Positions 9,306 through 18,561 of a DNA stretch of 64,000 nt are shown here, one piece after another (position 1 is the first letter of the stretch; every line of letters begins with the position of its first letter). The stretch spans positions 186,001 to 250,000 of the forward strand of contig JBOEGY010000007.1 of NCBI GenBank assembly GCA_050633665.1, written 5' to 3'. The position numbers were made by a program, and so were the translations under genes. The notes beneath the pieces are model-generated. The model saw only the letters and a program-made list of their open reading frames with translations, was not told the DNA's origin and made no database searches. Source of the DNA: JAUIAI01 sp050633665 (lineage in GTDB: Bacteria > Pseudomonadota > Gammaproteobacteria > Burkholderiales > Burkholderiaceae_E).

Positions 9306-11317
9306 AGAGCCTTGACGATACGCTGACCTCTTTGTCGGAATCCCAACGCCATCTTCTGAATCAATGGTTGACGGCCATGGAACCGCAACAGTCTTCGCCA
9401 AGTGGTAGAAAACAGATTCGAGCACTGGTGGTTGCAGAAGATCCACAAGCAAACGTCAGTTTGCTCGCGGATCAGATCAAGCCCTTCTTGGCCAGTCGCC
9501 TCCCTCAGTACATGGTTCCCGACCGGATCGATTTTGTTGACTCGCTCCCGCGTTTGCCCAACGGCAAACTCGACAGGACAGCGGTGCGCCGCCGCATTGA
9601 GCAAAACTCAGTATCGGTCAACAACGCGACGGATCACTTTGTCGAACCAAGAAATCTAACCGAGAGTATCCTGGCCGAAATCTGGAGTGAATCACTTCAA
9701 ATCGAGCCCATCGGCATATCCGACAATTTCTTCGAATTGGGTGGCGACTCCATCATCAGCATTCAGATCGTGTCGAAAGCACGCGACCGCGGCCTGAACC
9801 TGAACCACAGCCATTTTCAGCATAAGCCAACAATCGCTGAGATGGCGGCGAACCTGCATGAGGCAACGCCCGCCCTATCAACACCAGCTGAGCCTGAACG
9901 GCGCCACGGGACGGGCGGGCTGACACCGATACAGCATTGGTTTGTGCAACGTAATTTAAGCAAACCTAACCACTGGAACAGCGCACGCTCCTATGAGCTC
10001 AAGCCAGGGCTGACTGACACGTCGATACGGGCCGCCGTGCAGGCATGCCTTGATCACCATGAAGGATTGCGCGCCAGGTTCCCCCAGGCCAGCGCTGATG
10101 GCATACGCCGCCAGATGGACATTCCGCAGTCCGGCTCCGAAGTTTTTCAGACGCTCCCCGCGAGCGCCACCCCGGAGGAAGTTGCTCACTTTGTGACGGC
10201 AGCCCAGGCACGGTTCAGCCTCGCCGATGGACCGTTGATTGCAGTGGCTTACGTGCCGGACAGTCAGGCAAAACCCGGCCGGCTTGTTGTGATTGCTCAT
10301 CACTTATTACTCGACAATTTGTCCTGGAACATTCTGAGCGAGGATCTCGCCACCGCGCTAAGCGCGGTCCGTCATTCAAGCACTATCACTTTGCCGCCCC
10401 GGACTACCTCTCTGATCGACTGGTCTCAGTTTGTCGCTGACCTGGCCAATTCAGATCAATGCCAGGCTTCGCTCGCTTATTGGCAGACGACCGAAGTGCC
10501 GGGCGACATCCCGGTCGATGTCTCTCTGACGAACTGGCCGACTGAAAAGTCGGTTAAATCTATTCAATCGACCCTTGGCAAAGCGATAAGCGACCGTCTC
10601 AGCGGCAACGCAATGAAGGCGTACAACACTCAAGTGCGAGACTTGCTAATCGCCGCACTGGCTCTGACGCTATCCGAATGGACCCATCAAACAGCCGTAC
10701 AGTTTGATCTGGAAGGCCATGGCCGCGACTCCTTCGACTCGCACCATGACGTGTCCCGTACCGTCGGCTGGTTTACCTCGTTCTTTCCTCACGCTTTAGC
10801 AATACCTCCCGGTTCTGGCGCTGAAACTGTGATCAAAACCACCAAGGAATCGCTTCGCCAGTTGCCTGGCAACGGAAACTATTTTGGTTTGTTGAGATAC
10901 TTGTCGTCGTCACAAGAGATTCAACGATCACTGGAATCAGTCCAAAAATCCCAGGTTTTGTTCAATTACCTGGGTCGATCCCCCAGCCCTGCTCCGGCAA
11001 GCGAGGCCAAGCCTCTCAATTTCGACCAGGTCGCGCTACGGGCACCCGACAATGCCAGAAGCCACCTGCTCGAAATCAACACTGAAATGACCGACAACGG
11101 TTTGGTCTCAACCTGGCTTTACAGTGATGACGTCCATCGCCCGGAGACGATCGAAAGACTGGTCACCAGGTACTCCGAACATCTTGCGGCGTTAATCGAT
11201 CATTGCGAATCTTCAGAAGCTGGCGGATTTACCGTTTCCGACTTTCCTGATGCCGCGCTGGACCAGGACGACCTCGACAATCTGTTCGACTCGTTCGCCC
11301 CGGACCAGGATTCATGA
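9302..11317 (+). CDS. NRPS fragment: A-domain C-terminal subdomain, T and E
   Basis: 671-residue protein that starts with a short linker and then A9 (LPQYMVPDRI) and A10 (NGKLDR), residues ~60-95, with no A1-A8. A carrier domain follows with LGGDS, Ser at residue 150. An epimerization domain runs from ~residue 205 to ~650 with intact HHLLLDNLSW (nt ~10298), EGHGRD, RTVGWFTSFF and FNYLG. It supplies the parts missing from the C-A fragment two genes upstream, so module 2 reads C-A(N)/MT/A(C)-T-E over three polypeptides. A10 contains the lysine normally needed for adenylation, so activity requires docking of two proteins. It is joined by ATGA overlaps on both sides. Confidence 0.92.
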   Translation: MKSLDDTLTSLSESQRHLLNQWLTAMEPQQSSPSGRKQIRALVVAEDPQANVSLLADQIKPFLASRLPQYMVPDRIDFVDSLPRLPNGKLDRTAVRRRIEQNSVSVNNATDHFVEPRNLTESILAEIWSESLQIEPIGISDNFFELGGDSIISIQIVSKARDRGLNLNHSHFQHKPTIAEMAANLHEATPALSTPAEPERRHGTGGLTPIQHWFVQRNLSKPNHWNSARSYELKPGLTDTSIRAAVQACLDHHEGLRARFPQASADGIRRQMDIPQSGSEVFQTLPASATPEEVAHFVTAAQARFSLADGPLIAVAYVPDSQAKPGRLVVIAHHLLLDNLSWNILSEDLATALSAVRHSSTITLPPRTTSLIDWSQFVADLANSDQCQASLAYWQTTEVPGDIPVDVSLTNWPTEKSVKSIQSTLGKAISDRLSGNAMKAYNTQVRDLLIAALALTLSEWTHQTAVQFDLEGHGRDSFDSHHDVSRTVGWFTSFFPHALAIPPGSGAETVIKTTKESLRQLPGNGNYFGLLRYLSSSQEIQRSLESVQKSQVLFNYLGRSPSPAPASEAKPLNFDQVALRAPDNARSHLLEINTEMTDNGLVSTWLYSDDVHRPETIERLVTRYSEHLAALIDHCESSEAGGFTVSDFPDAALDQDDLDNLFDSFAPDQDS

Positions 11318-12906
11318 ATTCCATCGCCGACGCGCTCTGCCTATCTGCTCAGCGCGACCCTTCAAGGGTAGCGTTTCGTTGCCAGGAAGAAGCACTCACT
11401 TATCAGCAACTGGCGACCCAGGCCGCACAGCTGGCGAATCGGCTGATTCTGTCTGGTGTGAAACCCGGGGACCGGGTCGCCATTTATATGCCGCGTTGCC
11501 TGCAAAATGCGATCGCTGTCTATGGAATTTTGAATGCCGGTGCGGTTTTTGTGCCAATCGACCCCGGCGCACCAGCAGTATCAGTGGCTGAACTACTGAC
11601 CGACTGTGAGATTTCTATGCTGGTTACGGTGCCTCAAATGCATCGATTGGTCAGTCAGTTGAACGCTCAGAACATTCCAGAGCTGACCGTGTTTGGTCTT
11701 CCCGGTGACCAGAGTCACTCACTGATCGGGATCTCGTGGGAAGAGATAATGTCAGGCAGCGACACGAAACCGAATATCCCGGTTAGCGGTTCAGACCTGG
11801 CTTACATTATTCATACCTCGGGTTCCACCGGGAAACCCAAAGGCATCATGCACTCAAACGCTAGCGGCTTAAGCTATGCCCGACTGAGCCAGCAAACCTA
11901 TCAAATCACGGCCCACGATGTGATCGGAAGTCATGCGCCGTTGCATACGGATATGTCCACGCTCGGCTACCTGACCGGACCTTACGTTGGCGCGACCACG
12001 GTGATCATCCCAGAAAGTCACAGCAAAATGCCTGCCAGCATGTGCCATCTGCTGGAAAAGTATCAACTCACGATCTGGTACTCCGTTCCGTTAGCTTTGG
12101 TTCAAATGCTTGAAACCGGCATTCTGAGCCAACTCGACACCCGGTCGCTCCGATGGATTGTTTACGGCGGAGAACCCTTTTCTCTGAAGCACCTGATGAA
12201 TCTCAGCAGCCAGCTTCCGAGTGCGCGCATCAGCAATGCCTACGGCCCCGCCGAAGTCAATCAATGCACTCATTTCGATTTGCCGGCGCATGATCAGAAC
12301 GTTCCCTGGCAGATATCCGAGGGAACCGTCCCGATAGGCCGGCCCTGGCCTGAAACCAGTGCACTCGTTGTAGACGCTAGTGATCACCCGGTAGCAGATG
12401 ATCAAACAGGCGAACTCCTGGTGTCTTCAAGCACCATGATGATGGGTTACTGGAACCGGCCTGATTTGAACGGTGAGGTTTTTCATTCGGTTGCAACCGA
12501 AACAGGCAAGCAAGTCTATTACCGGACGGGTGATCTGGTCAGACGTAGCACTGACGGCCTGCTCAGGCTGCTTGGCCGGGCGGACCGCCAGGTTAAGGTC
12601 CGAGGATTCAGGATAGAGTTGGATCATATTGAGATGAGTCTGTCCGGGCACCCGAATGTTCTCGAAACCGGTGTATTCGCGGTTTTTGATCAGCGCGAGA
12701 ACACTAACCAGGTGATCGCCGCTGTGTTAACGAACAAGCCTGATCTCACGCCCGATCAGCTTAAGACATTTGCGCGAACACGATTGGCTGAAGCCGCTGT
12801 CCCGCGAACGATTGTGATCGTCGATTCATTACCGCGCACAACCAGCGGTAAGATTGACCGCCGTCAGTTGAAATCCGATTGGCCTGCCCAGAAGGAAAAC
12901 CTATGA
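11314..12906 (+). CDS. Stand-alone L-prolyl-AMP ligase (PltF/RedM/AnaC-like)
   Basis: 530-residue free adenylation protein with all core motifs: HTSGSTGKPKG (~residue 167), NAYGPAEVNQCT (~308), YRTGDL (~405), GRADRQVKVRGFRIEL (~425) and SGKIDR (~513). The segments TIWYSVPLALVQML and GGEPFSLKHL are characteristic of proline-activating ligases that load a free carrier protein in pyoluteorin, prodigiosin and anatoxin pathways. It activates L-proline as prolyl-AMP and transfers it to the small carrier protein encoded immediately downstream (ATGA overlap). With the dehydrogenase gene at 14633 it forms the usual ligase/carrier/dehydrogenase trio. Confidence 0.93.
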   Translation: MNSIADALCLSAQRDPSRVAFRCQEEALTYQQLATQAAQLANRLILSGVKPGDRVAIYMPRCLQNAIAVYGILNAGAVFVPIDPGAPAVSVAELLTDCEISMLVTVPQMHRLVSQLNAQNIPELTVFGLPGDQSHSLIGISWEEIMSGSDTKPNIPVSGSDLAYIIHTSGSTGKPKGIMHSNASGLSYARLSQQTYQITAHDVIGSHAPLHTDMSTLGYLTGPYVGATTVIIPESHSKMPASMCHLLEKYQLTIWYSVPLALVQMLETGILSQLDTRSLRWIVYGGEPFSLKHLMNLSSQLPSARISNAYGPAEVNQCTHFDLPAHDQNVPWQISEGTVPIGRPWPETSALVVDASDHPVADDQTGELLVSSSTMMMGYWNRPDLNGEVFHSVATETGKQVYYRTGDLVRRSTDGLLRLLGRADRQVKVRGFRIELDHIEMSLSGHPNVLETGVFAVFDQRENTNQVIAAVLTNKPDLTPDQLKTFARTRLAEAAVPRTIVIVDSLPRTTSGKIDRRQLKSDWPAQKENL

Positions 12907-13145
12907 AGCAAGCGTTATGTGAATACATTTCAGACACCTTGATTGGTGCCGAGGCGAAGATCGAGGTACAGGCTAACGACAACTTGCTGGCGGTTGGCAT
13001 GCTCGATTCATTGCAGTTGATGCGTCTTGTTCAACACCTAGAAACAGAATATGGCAAATCAATCCCCCCCGCTGATCTGGTCCTGGAGAACTTTGAGAGT
13101 GTCAACGCGATCGTGAGTTACCTGGAGAACCGCAACAAGGCATAA
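12903..13145 (+). CDS. Free-standing peptidyl carrier protein (prolyl carrier)
   Basis: 80-residue acyl/peptidyl carrier protein with phosphopantetheine site GMLDSLQL, Ser36, and the usual acidic helical composition. I chose the ATG that overlaps the ligase stop (ATGA) over an in-frame ATG 24 nt upstream, because translational coupling holds throughout this operon. Its direct partner is the prolyl-AMP ligase. The loaded prolyl thioester should be oxidised by the dehydrogenase encoded 1.5 kb downstream. It is the last gene of the unbroken left-edge operon; a GC-rich hairpin follows directly. Confidence 0.92.
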   Translation: MKQALCEYISDTLIGAEAKIEVQANDNLLAVGMLDSLQLMRLVQHLETEYGKSIPPADLVLENFESVNAIVSYLENRNKA

Positions 13146-13165
13146 GCCCGCCAATTGCGGCGGGC
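13146..13165. other. GC-rich hairpin between convergent genes
   Basis: Perfect 7-bp stem GCCCGCC/GGCGGGC with a 6-nt loop, starting right after the carrier-protein stop and 14 nt before the end of the convergent HupE-like gene. No T tract follows on either strand, so it is a terminator-like or mRNA 3'-stabilising hairpin rather than a standard intrinsic terminator. Confidence 0.5.
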
Positions 13166-13179
13166 GCGCATCAGCGGGC

Positions 13180-14433
13180 TCACTCGGGCAAAACACCAGA
13201 GCGCTGCAGCACCCAGAGCGCAGCAAGAACGATCGCGGCAATCGAGAAAGGGTAAACAACCCATCTCTGATAAAAGGCCTTCTTGCGAAGCCAGAACAAC
13301 AGCGGGAAGACCACCGCGACGATTGCAAGCTGACCCAATTCGACACCGATATTGAAGCGCAGCAGAATCTTGTGAATCAGCACGTTTCTGAACTGCAGGT
13401 CGGACATAGCCGATGCAAACCCAATGCCGTGAAACAAACCAAAGATAAAAATAAGTACCCAGGCGTGGGCGGCATAACGCGGGTAGATGTTGTTTAGCGC
13501 AACGGCAATGATAGACGCGGCGATAATGGTTTCGATCAAGGCGGTATTTACGGTAATGAAACCCAGTGCAGTCAAACCGAACGTGATCGAGTGAGCCACG
13601 GTAAAGACGGTTACGATTACCAGAATATTCCAGCCAGCGGTCCGTAAACGCGGCTCAGGCTCCCACCTTTTTTCGGAATAGCGCAAAACCGAAGTCAGGA
13701 GCAAAACAACCAGAAACAAGACATGGTCAATGCCGGCCCAAATATGCAATGCGCCTTGCCAGATAAAGTCCTTATAACTAAGAATCGTGGAGGGTTCGTC
13801 CAGATTCAGCGTTCTTGAGGTGTTAGAGGGGCTAAAAACCAGCGCGACGGTCTCTTCGCCGAAGTCTTTACCGACCGCCTTGTTGTAAGCCACGACCAGC
13901 ACACTGCGATGCAACCGGTCGTTTTTCATCATGTCTTCGGTCAGGAACACACGACTCTGTATTTCTACCTTGGCATTCGATGGCAACCGGCTGGTTCGGT
14001 AGGGATATTGCACAAAGTCAGAGCCCCCCTCAAAAAGCCCGGGCGGCCCAAATTGTATGGCCATCGGCTGACCGCCATCGAGAATGGCGAAATGCTCTAC
14101 AAGATATTGTTGAACCTTATCAGCACTCGCCCGAACGCCGGCCAGTCGATCTGCTCCGATTGCGTCCAGATCAATGCCGAGCTTGCTCTTGATGTCGCGG
14201 GCATTGAGTTCGAATCGACCGCTTAAGTGATCAGTCTCGACATTAACCCAGACGTAGTTTTCACGAAGTGCATGCGCATTGGCCGATTGCATTGACGCGG
14301 CAAGCACGCAAATGGCAAACAAGAGCATCAGCGCCCGGCCCAGGGCGGACGCGACTACCTGGGAAAACAATGGCAATTGCCCGCGACGACCAGGCTCGGT
14401 ACAGATATAAGGACTAACGACAACGCTTGGCAT
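13180..14433 (-). CDS. HupE/UreJ-like membrane protein
   Basis: 417-residue protein with a signal-peptide-like hydrophobic stretch ending SANAHA, an extracytoplasmic domain of about 170 residues, then a C-terminal polytopic membrane domain with HIWAGIDHVLFL and LFHGIGFASAM. These His-rich membrane motifs are typical of the HupE/UreJ_2 family, sometimes linked to nickel or other metal uptake; the substrate is unknown. I chose the ATG at 14433 because AAGGGA lies just upstream; an in-frame start 30 nt earlier is possible. It lies opposite to and between the prolyl carrier and its dehydrogenase and has no obvious role in peptide synthesis, so it looks like an insertion or rearrangement within the locus. 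Confidence 0.82.
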   Translation of the reverse strand: MPSVVVSPYICTEPGRRGQLPLFSQVVASALGRALMLLFAICVLAASMQSANAHALRENYVWVNVETDHLSGRFELNARDIKSKLGIDLDAIGADRLAGVRASADKVQQYLVEHFAILDGGQPMAIQFGPPGLFEGGSDFVQYPYRTSRLPSNAKVEIQSRVFLTEDMMKNDRLHRSVLVVAYNKAVGKDFGEETVALVFSPSNTSRTLNLDEPSTILSYKDFIWQGALHIWAGIDHVLFLVVLLLTSVLRYSEKRWEPEPRLRTAGWNILVIVTVFTVAHSITFGLTALGFITVNTALIETIIAASIIAVALNNIYPRYAAHAWVLIFIFGLFHGIGFASAMSDLQFRNVLIHKILLRFNIGVELGQLAIVAVVFPLLFWLRKKAFYQRWVVYPFSIAAIVLAALWVLQRSGVLPE

Positions 14434-14632
14434 ATTTCCCTTCGAACAAATGGCCCCGGACACGCGAACTCTCGCTTATTTGCAAATCTGTCACTATGAT
14501 GCAGCTTAAAGCAAAGCAGAATTCAGACATGGTTCACAAACCGATGGAATTGGTGCTCCCTGAGACGAGGACTGCCAAGCACGGCCCCGAGTCAGGCCCT
14601 TCCCTTCTACCCGCCGAACAGGCCTTGTAACA

Positions 14633-15787
14633 ATGGATTTCTCACTGACTGCTAATCAGCAGGCGATTCGTTCGCGTATGACCGAATTTGCGAAACAGCA
14701 ACTCAACGAACCTACCACACCTGTGAGTGAAAGCTGCGCTTTTGATCGCACTTTATGGAACCGCTGCGCCGAGGAAGGCGTGCTGAAAATGATGGTAGCA
14801 GAGGAGTTCTCAGGCCAGGCGCCGCTTGACCCGCTAACCGCCCTGATCGCCATGGAAGCACTGGGTTATGGCTGCACTGACAACGGCCTGCCTTTTGCGA
14901 TAAACGCCAACATCTGGACGATTCAATTGCCCTTGCAGGGAATTGGCACTGACGAGCAGCGCCACCGCTTTCTGCCGCGGCTTTGCAGCGGCGAATGGAT
15001 CGGCTGCCACGCAATGACCGAGCCGGAATCCGGCTCGGATGCGTTCTCGATGCAGACAACCGCGACACCATGCGACGGTGGCTACCGGCTAAACGGGCAA
15101 AAGTGCATGATCAGTCTCGCGCCGGCAGCGGATCTGATTTTCCTGTTTGCCAATGTGAAACCTGAGGCCGGACGCTGGGGCATCACCGCTTTTTTGATTC
15201 CTGCCACTACCGACGGGATTGAGATTTCAGCCCCCACGGTCAAGATGGGTCTGGAGACTGTTCCAATGGGGTCCATCACGCTGACGGATTGTTTTGTGCC
15301 CACAGAAGACCGTCTGGGCCCCGAAGGCGCCGGTGCAAGTATTGCGCAGCACGGACTCGAATTTGAACGTTGCGGCATCTTTTCCAGCATGCTTGGCCGC
15401 ATGGAGCGTCAACTGGAAAATTGTATCGCGTATGCGAACCAGCGACAGCAGTTCGGACGCTCTATCGGCACGAATCAATCGGTTTCCAATCGCATTGCCG
15501 ACATGAAGGTACGACTGGAAACGGCTCGTCTGCTTGCCTACAAGCTTGGCTGGCTGTTGTCACAAGGTAAAGCCGCCGCAACGGAATCGGCGATGCTTAA
15601 GTTGGTCCTGAGCGAAGAATTCCTGGCTTCAGGAATTGACGCCATGCGCATTTATGGCGGTCATTCCTATCTGGTAGAAAACGGCCTTGAGCGCGACGTT
15701 CGTGATGCCCTCGGCGGCGTGTTGTACGCAGGCACGTCAGACATACAGCGCAATATCATTGCCGGCATGCTTGGCGTTCACACCTGA
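14633..15787 (+). CDS. L-prolyl-carrier dehydrogenase (PltE/RedW/AnaB-like, acyl-CoA dehydrogenase fold)
   Basis: 384-residue flavoprotein of the acyl-CoA dehydrogenase superfamily: GCHAMTEPESGSD FAD-binding segment (~residues 125-137), LEFER (242-246) holding a Glu at the base position used by this subgroup, RQQFGR (~265) and YAGTSDIQRN near the C-terminus. In pyrrole-2-carboxylate and anatoxin pathways such enzymes oxidise prolyl-S-carrier to pyrrolyl-S-carrier (four electrons) or pyrroline-carboxyl-S-carrier (two electrons); sequence alone does not separate the two. The partner ligase and carrier are encoded upstream across an antisense gene. Its 3' end overlaps the convergent C-T-TE gene by 10 bp. 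Confidence 0.9.
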   Translation: MDFSLTANQQAIRSRMTEFAKQQLNEPTTPVSESCAFDRTLWNRCAEEGVLKMMVAEEFSGQAPLDPLTALIAMEALGYGCTDNGLPFAINANIWTIQLPLQGIGTDEQRHRFLPRLCSGEWIGCHAMTEPESGSDAFSMQTTATPCDGGYRLNGQKCMISLAPAADLIFLFANVKPEAGRWGITAFLIPATTDGIEISAPTVKMGLETVPMGSITLTDCFVPTEDRLGPEGAGASIAQHGLEFERCGIFSSMLGRMERQLENCIAYANQRQQFGRSIGTNQSVSNRIADMKVRLETARLLAYKLGWLLSQGKAAATESAMLKLVLSEEFLASGIDAMRIYGGHSYLVENGLERDVRDALGGVLYAGTSDIQRNIIAGMLGVHT

Positions 15788-18420
15788 GGTTTTCGAGCGA
15801 CCTGGCTTTCGCGAAGCACCGACGCGAGCACGCGGGCCAGGCCACGAACATTCGGCGGTTCGATCAGGCTCAGATGATTGCCCGGCACCTTGTGAATGAC
15901 AAACTCACCCGTGACCAGCTTGCGCCAGCCGGAATACTCGTCCGGTAAGGTTGCCGGCGGCCGCTCGCTTGCCCAGAAGAACTGAATACGCCCATTATAA
16001 GGCTCCAGCTCGCCGTACAAGCGTCTATGCACCCCGCCTGCGGCCTTTATTGGCGGCTCAATCATCGGCGATTCAATTGACTCACCAGACGACTCTGTTT
16101 CTGCTATGTACTCGAGCCACAGACCCTGCAAGAAAGTAGCCCACGCGAGCGAATTTGACTGGGTTGGAATCTTTAGTGTGAACATCACGACAAGATTCGC
16201 AATTTTTTCGAAAACAGGCCGACCGCGTGTCACCGCACCGACCAATGCCACCAGACGCCGTATTCGAGTCGGCTGAAAGACCGGACTGACCTCTGAATTC
16301 GTTTGATACGCCAGTGACTCAGGCGCGTTGAAGTTCACTAGTTTGTCTTGCTCCGGATCAACCAGCTTGCCGTACAAAACCCGAGTCGCCCCCTGCAGAC
16401 TGGATACGATGCGCCCGGCCGGGGATTGAAGCCTGGGAAAGTCCGGCCCCAGGCTGTCAAACAGAATCAGATTGGCAACCACTTGCTCTTGATCGCGAAG
16501 TTGTTGCGCCATCATCCAGGCCAATGACCCTCCTCCTGAGAGCCCGGCGAGATGATAGGGGCCTTCCGGCTGCACAGCTCGCAGCTGGCTATTGAGCCTG
16601 GTTGCCAACTCGCTTAGCGGCAATTGGGTTAACCCGCGCGCGTTGAAGCCGTAAACGGGTTGCGAGTCTCCCAACTCGGCCGACAAATGCCTGTAAACCA
16701 GCAAATCTGTCGAGATGTCCGGAATAAACAGCGGTGGCTTCTCGCCGTTAGGCTGAATGGCAACAATATCAGCCCATTGCGCGGCGACACCGTCCTGAGC
16801 AAGCAAGTCGACCAAACTGTCAATACTGTTGTGTTGCAGCAAAGTCGTACTGGGAAGCCGAACACCCACTTCGGCTTCGAGTCGATTAAACAGAACAATG
16901 GCGAGCATTGAAGTGCCGCCGAGATCAAAGAATGAGTCATGCCGGTCTGGTGACTCTACGCCCAGCACCTCGCGCCAGATCTTAGCAACTCGTTCCTCCA
17001 GCAAACTGACCGGCATGGCGATTGAATTGGGTTGTACAGGGGGTGGAACGCTGCATGTCGTCGGGCGCCACGCCTTGAGAGGCAACACCACAGGTAAATC
17101 GAGTTCTCCGATGGCCTGCTCTGGCGCGGCGATCAGTTTCGAAAGCGTCAACCGAAAGCAATCAAGTATCGCAGACGCCTGATCAAAACCGAATAGTGCC
17201 TCAACTGTGTGAATGGATAACCCAAGTTCAGAGCCAGGCTTCACGATAATGGTCACGCCATAAGCGCTAACAATACCCGAATGCCGGTCACTAACCTGCA
17301 GGGCAGTCGGTGACTGACCGATCGGTTGGTTTTCGATTGTCAGCAACGTGTTGAACAAACCACCAGAGCAACCACTCCAGGCCTGGATTTGACCAGTATC
17401 CACGAACCCATACGACATGCTCGCGAACGATTGAGACTGAACGGTACGGAGCAATTCAACTATCGACTGCTTCGGGTCGATTTTGAGTCGCACCGGCAAA
17501 ACATTGACGAGCATCCCGACCAGACGTTCGACACCGCGGTAGTCATTCTGACGCCCTGAGACGGTCGCGCCGAACACAACATCGGTACGATCGATGAGTT
17601 GACTCAGCAAGATCGACCAGGCGGTCTGAGCCAGCGCATTAAGCGTGGTCGCAAGGTCACGCTGCGCCAGGCTAAGCCGTTCGGTCAAGGCTTGATCCAG
17701 GCTTAGCTCGGCGATCACCGGCGGGCCGGCGTTAGGGAGGCGATGATTTGGCTGGGAACCAGACAATAGGTCGGACCAATACCGCTGCGCCGCGCTCCGG
17801 TCTTGTGCCTGTATCCATTGCAGGTAGTTGGCAAACAGTGGCGCCGGGCCGGCCTCGAACGAGCCCTGCTCCACGAGGCTGTCATACCGGGCAAGCAACT
17901 CGTCCAGAACCAGGCCGCCCGACCAACCGTCAAGAAGAAGATGGTGACTGGTCCAGACCAGCTTATGCGCATGATCACCGATCCGGATCAAGGTGATTCT
18001 CGACACCGGCGGTTCATTCAAGACCAGACCGGTTTCCGTATCTGCGCAGAGGAACTCCTGCAAGGCCTTGCTCGTCGCAGCTTGTCCGCGCCAGTCAAGA
18101 TGCTCTATCGTTGCTGAAACACGCTGGTGAATCACCATGACCGGCTTCTTGACGTTTTCCCAGTGGACAGTCGCACGGAGCATTTGATGCTGCTCGACGG
18201 TCTGCAGCCAGGCACGTTCGAACAAGACATGATCTAGCGGGCCGTCAAGGCGGCACTGCGTTTGAATGAGTCCGACGCCGGCACTATCAGGCGAAGAAAG
18301 ACTGTGCCACAGAAACCCCTGCTGCATGGCGGTCAGCGGGAGAATCGTTTCTATGTTCTTTTTGTCCATCAAATTTGAGTCAGTGCTGCCCAGGTTATTC
18401 TTAACTGTGATGCCAGCCAT
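15778..18420 (-). CDS. NRPS termination protein C-T-TE without adenylation domain
   Basis: 880-residue protein. The C domain begins ILPLTAMQQGFLWHS and has HHLLLDGWS at ~residue 157. A carrier domain follows with LGGTS, Ser ~residue 503, then a type I thioesterase with GLSGG nucleophile motif (Ser ~627), FDSLGP acid region and GNHLSL carrying the likely His (~848). There is no A domain, so the carrier must be loaded in trans, or the C domain passes the peptide to an externally supplied amine. The C domain resembles those that follow E domains, which fits the E-ending module 2. Alternative start: ATG at 18369. It is transcribed opposite to the other NRPS genes and so under its own control. Confidence 0.9.
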   Translation of the reverse strand: MAGITVKNNLGSTDSNLMDKKNIETILPLTAMQQGFLWHSLSSPDSAGVGLIQTQCRLDGPLDHVLFERAWLQTVEQHQMLRATVHWENVKKPVMVIHQRVSATIEHLDWRGQAATSKALQEFLCADTETGLVLNEPPVSRITLIRIGDHAHKLVWTSHHLLLDGWSGGLVLDELLARYDSLVEQGSFEAGPAPLFANYLQWIQAQDRSAAQRYWSDLLSGSQPNHRLPNAGPPVIAELSLDQALTERLSLAQRDLATTLNALAQTAWSILLSQLIDRTDVVFGATVSGRQNDYRGVERLVGMLVNVLPVRLKIDPKQSIVELLRTVQSQSFASMSYGFVDTGQIQAWSGCSGGLFNTLLTIENQPIGQSPTALQVSDRHSGIVSAYGVTIIVKPGSELGLSIHTVEALFGFDQASAILDCFRLTLSKLIAAPEQAIGELDLPVVLPLKAWRPTTCSVPPPVQPNSIAMPVSLLEERVAKIWREVLGVESPDRHDSFFDLGGTSMLAIVLFNRLEAEVGVRLPSTTLLQHNSIDSLVDLLAQDGVAAQWADIVAIQPNGEKPPLFIPDISTDLLVYRHLSAELGDSQPVYGFNARGLTQLPLSELATRLNSQLRAVQPEGPYHLAGLSGGGSLAWMMAQQLRDQEQVVANLILFDSLGPDFPRLQSPAGRIVSSLQGATRVLYGKLVDPEQDKLVNFNAPESLAYQTNSEVSPVFQPTRIRRLVALVGAVTRGRPVFEKIANLVVMFTLKIPTQSNSLAWATFLQGLWLEYIAETESSGESIESPMIEPPIKAAGGVHRRLYGELEPYNGRIQFFWASERPPATLPDEYSGWRKLVTGEFVIHKVPGNHLSLIEPPNVRGLARVLASVLRESQVARKPQV

Positions 18421-18561
18421 TGGGAATATAAATCAGATGTTTCGTGCGGCATGTCACACTTGTCCCTATGACGGTTGCGCGCCCGGCTAAGCTCGCCTCT
18501 AATTCGGGCACAATCATCCGACCGATTGCCACAGTAGAAGTTCTACGGATTGCAGCTCCCG

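Noticed and set aside
8505..9310. Sequencing frameshifts as cause of the split adenylation domain
   Set aside because: Both junctions are precise ATGA stop/start overlaps without homopolymers, and the same overlap style joins the other genes of the operon. Reads would still be needed to close the point.
13146..13165. Intrinsic terminator after the prolyl carrier gene
   Set aside because: Good stem but no T tract on either strand, so it is listed only as a hairpin.
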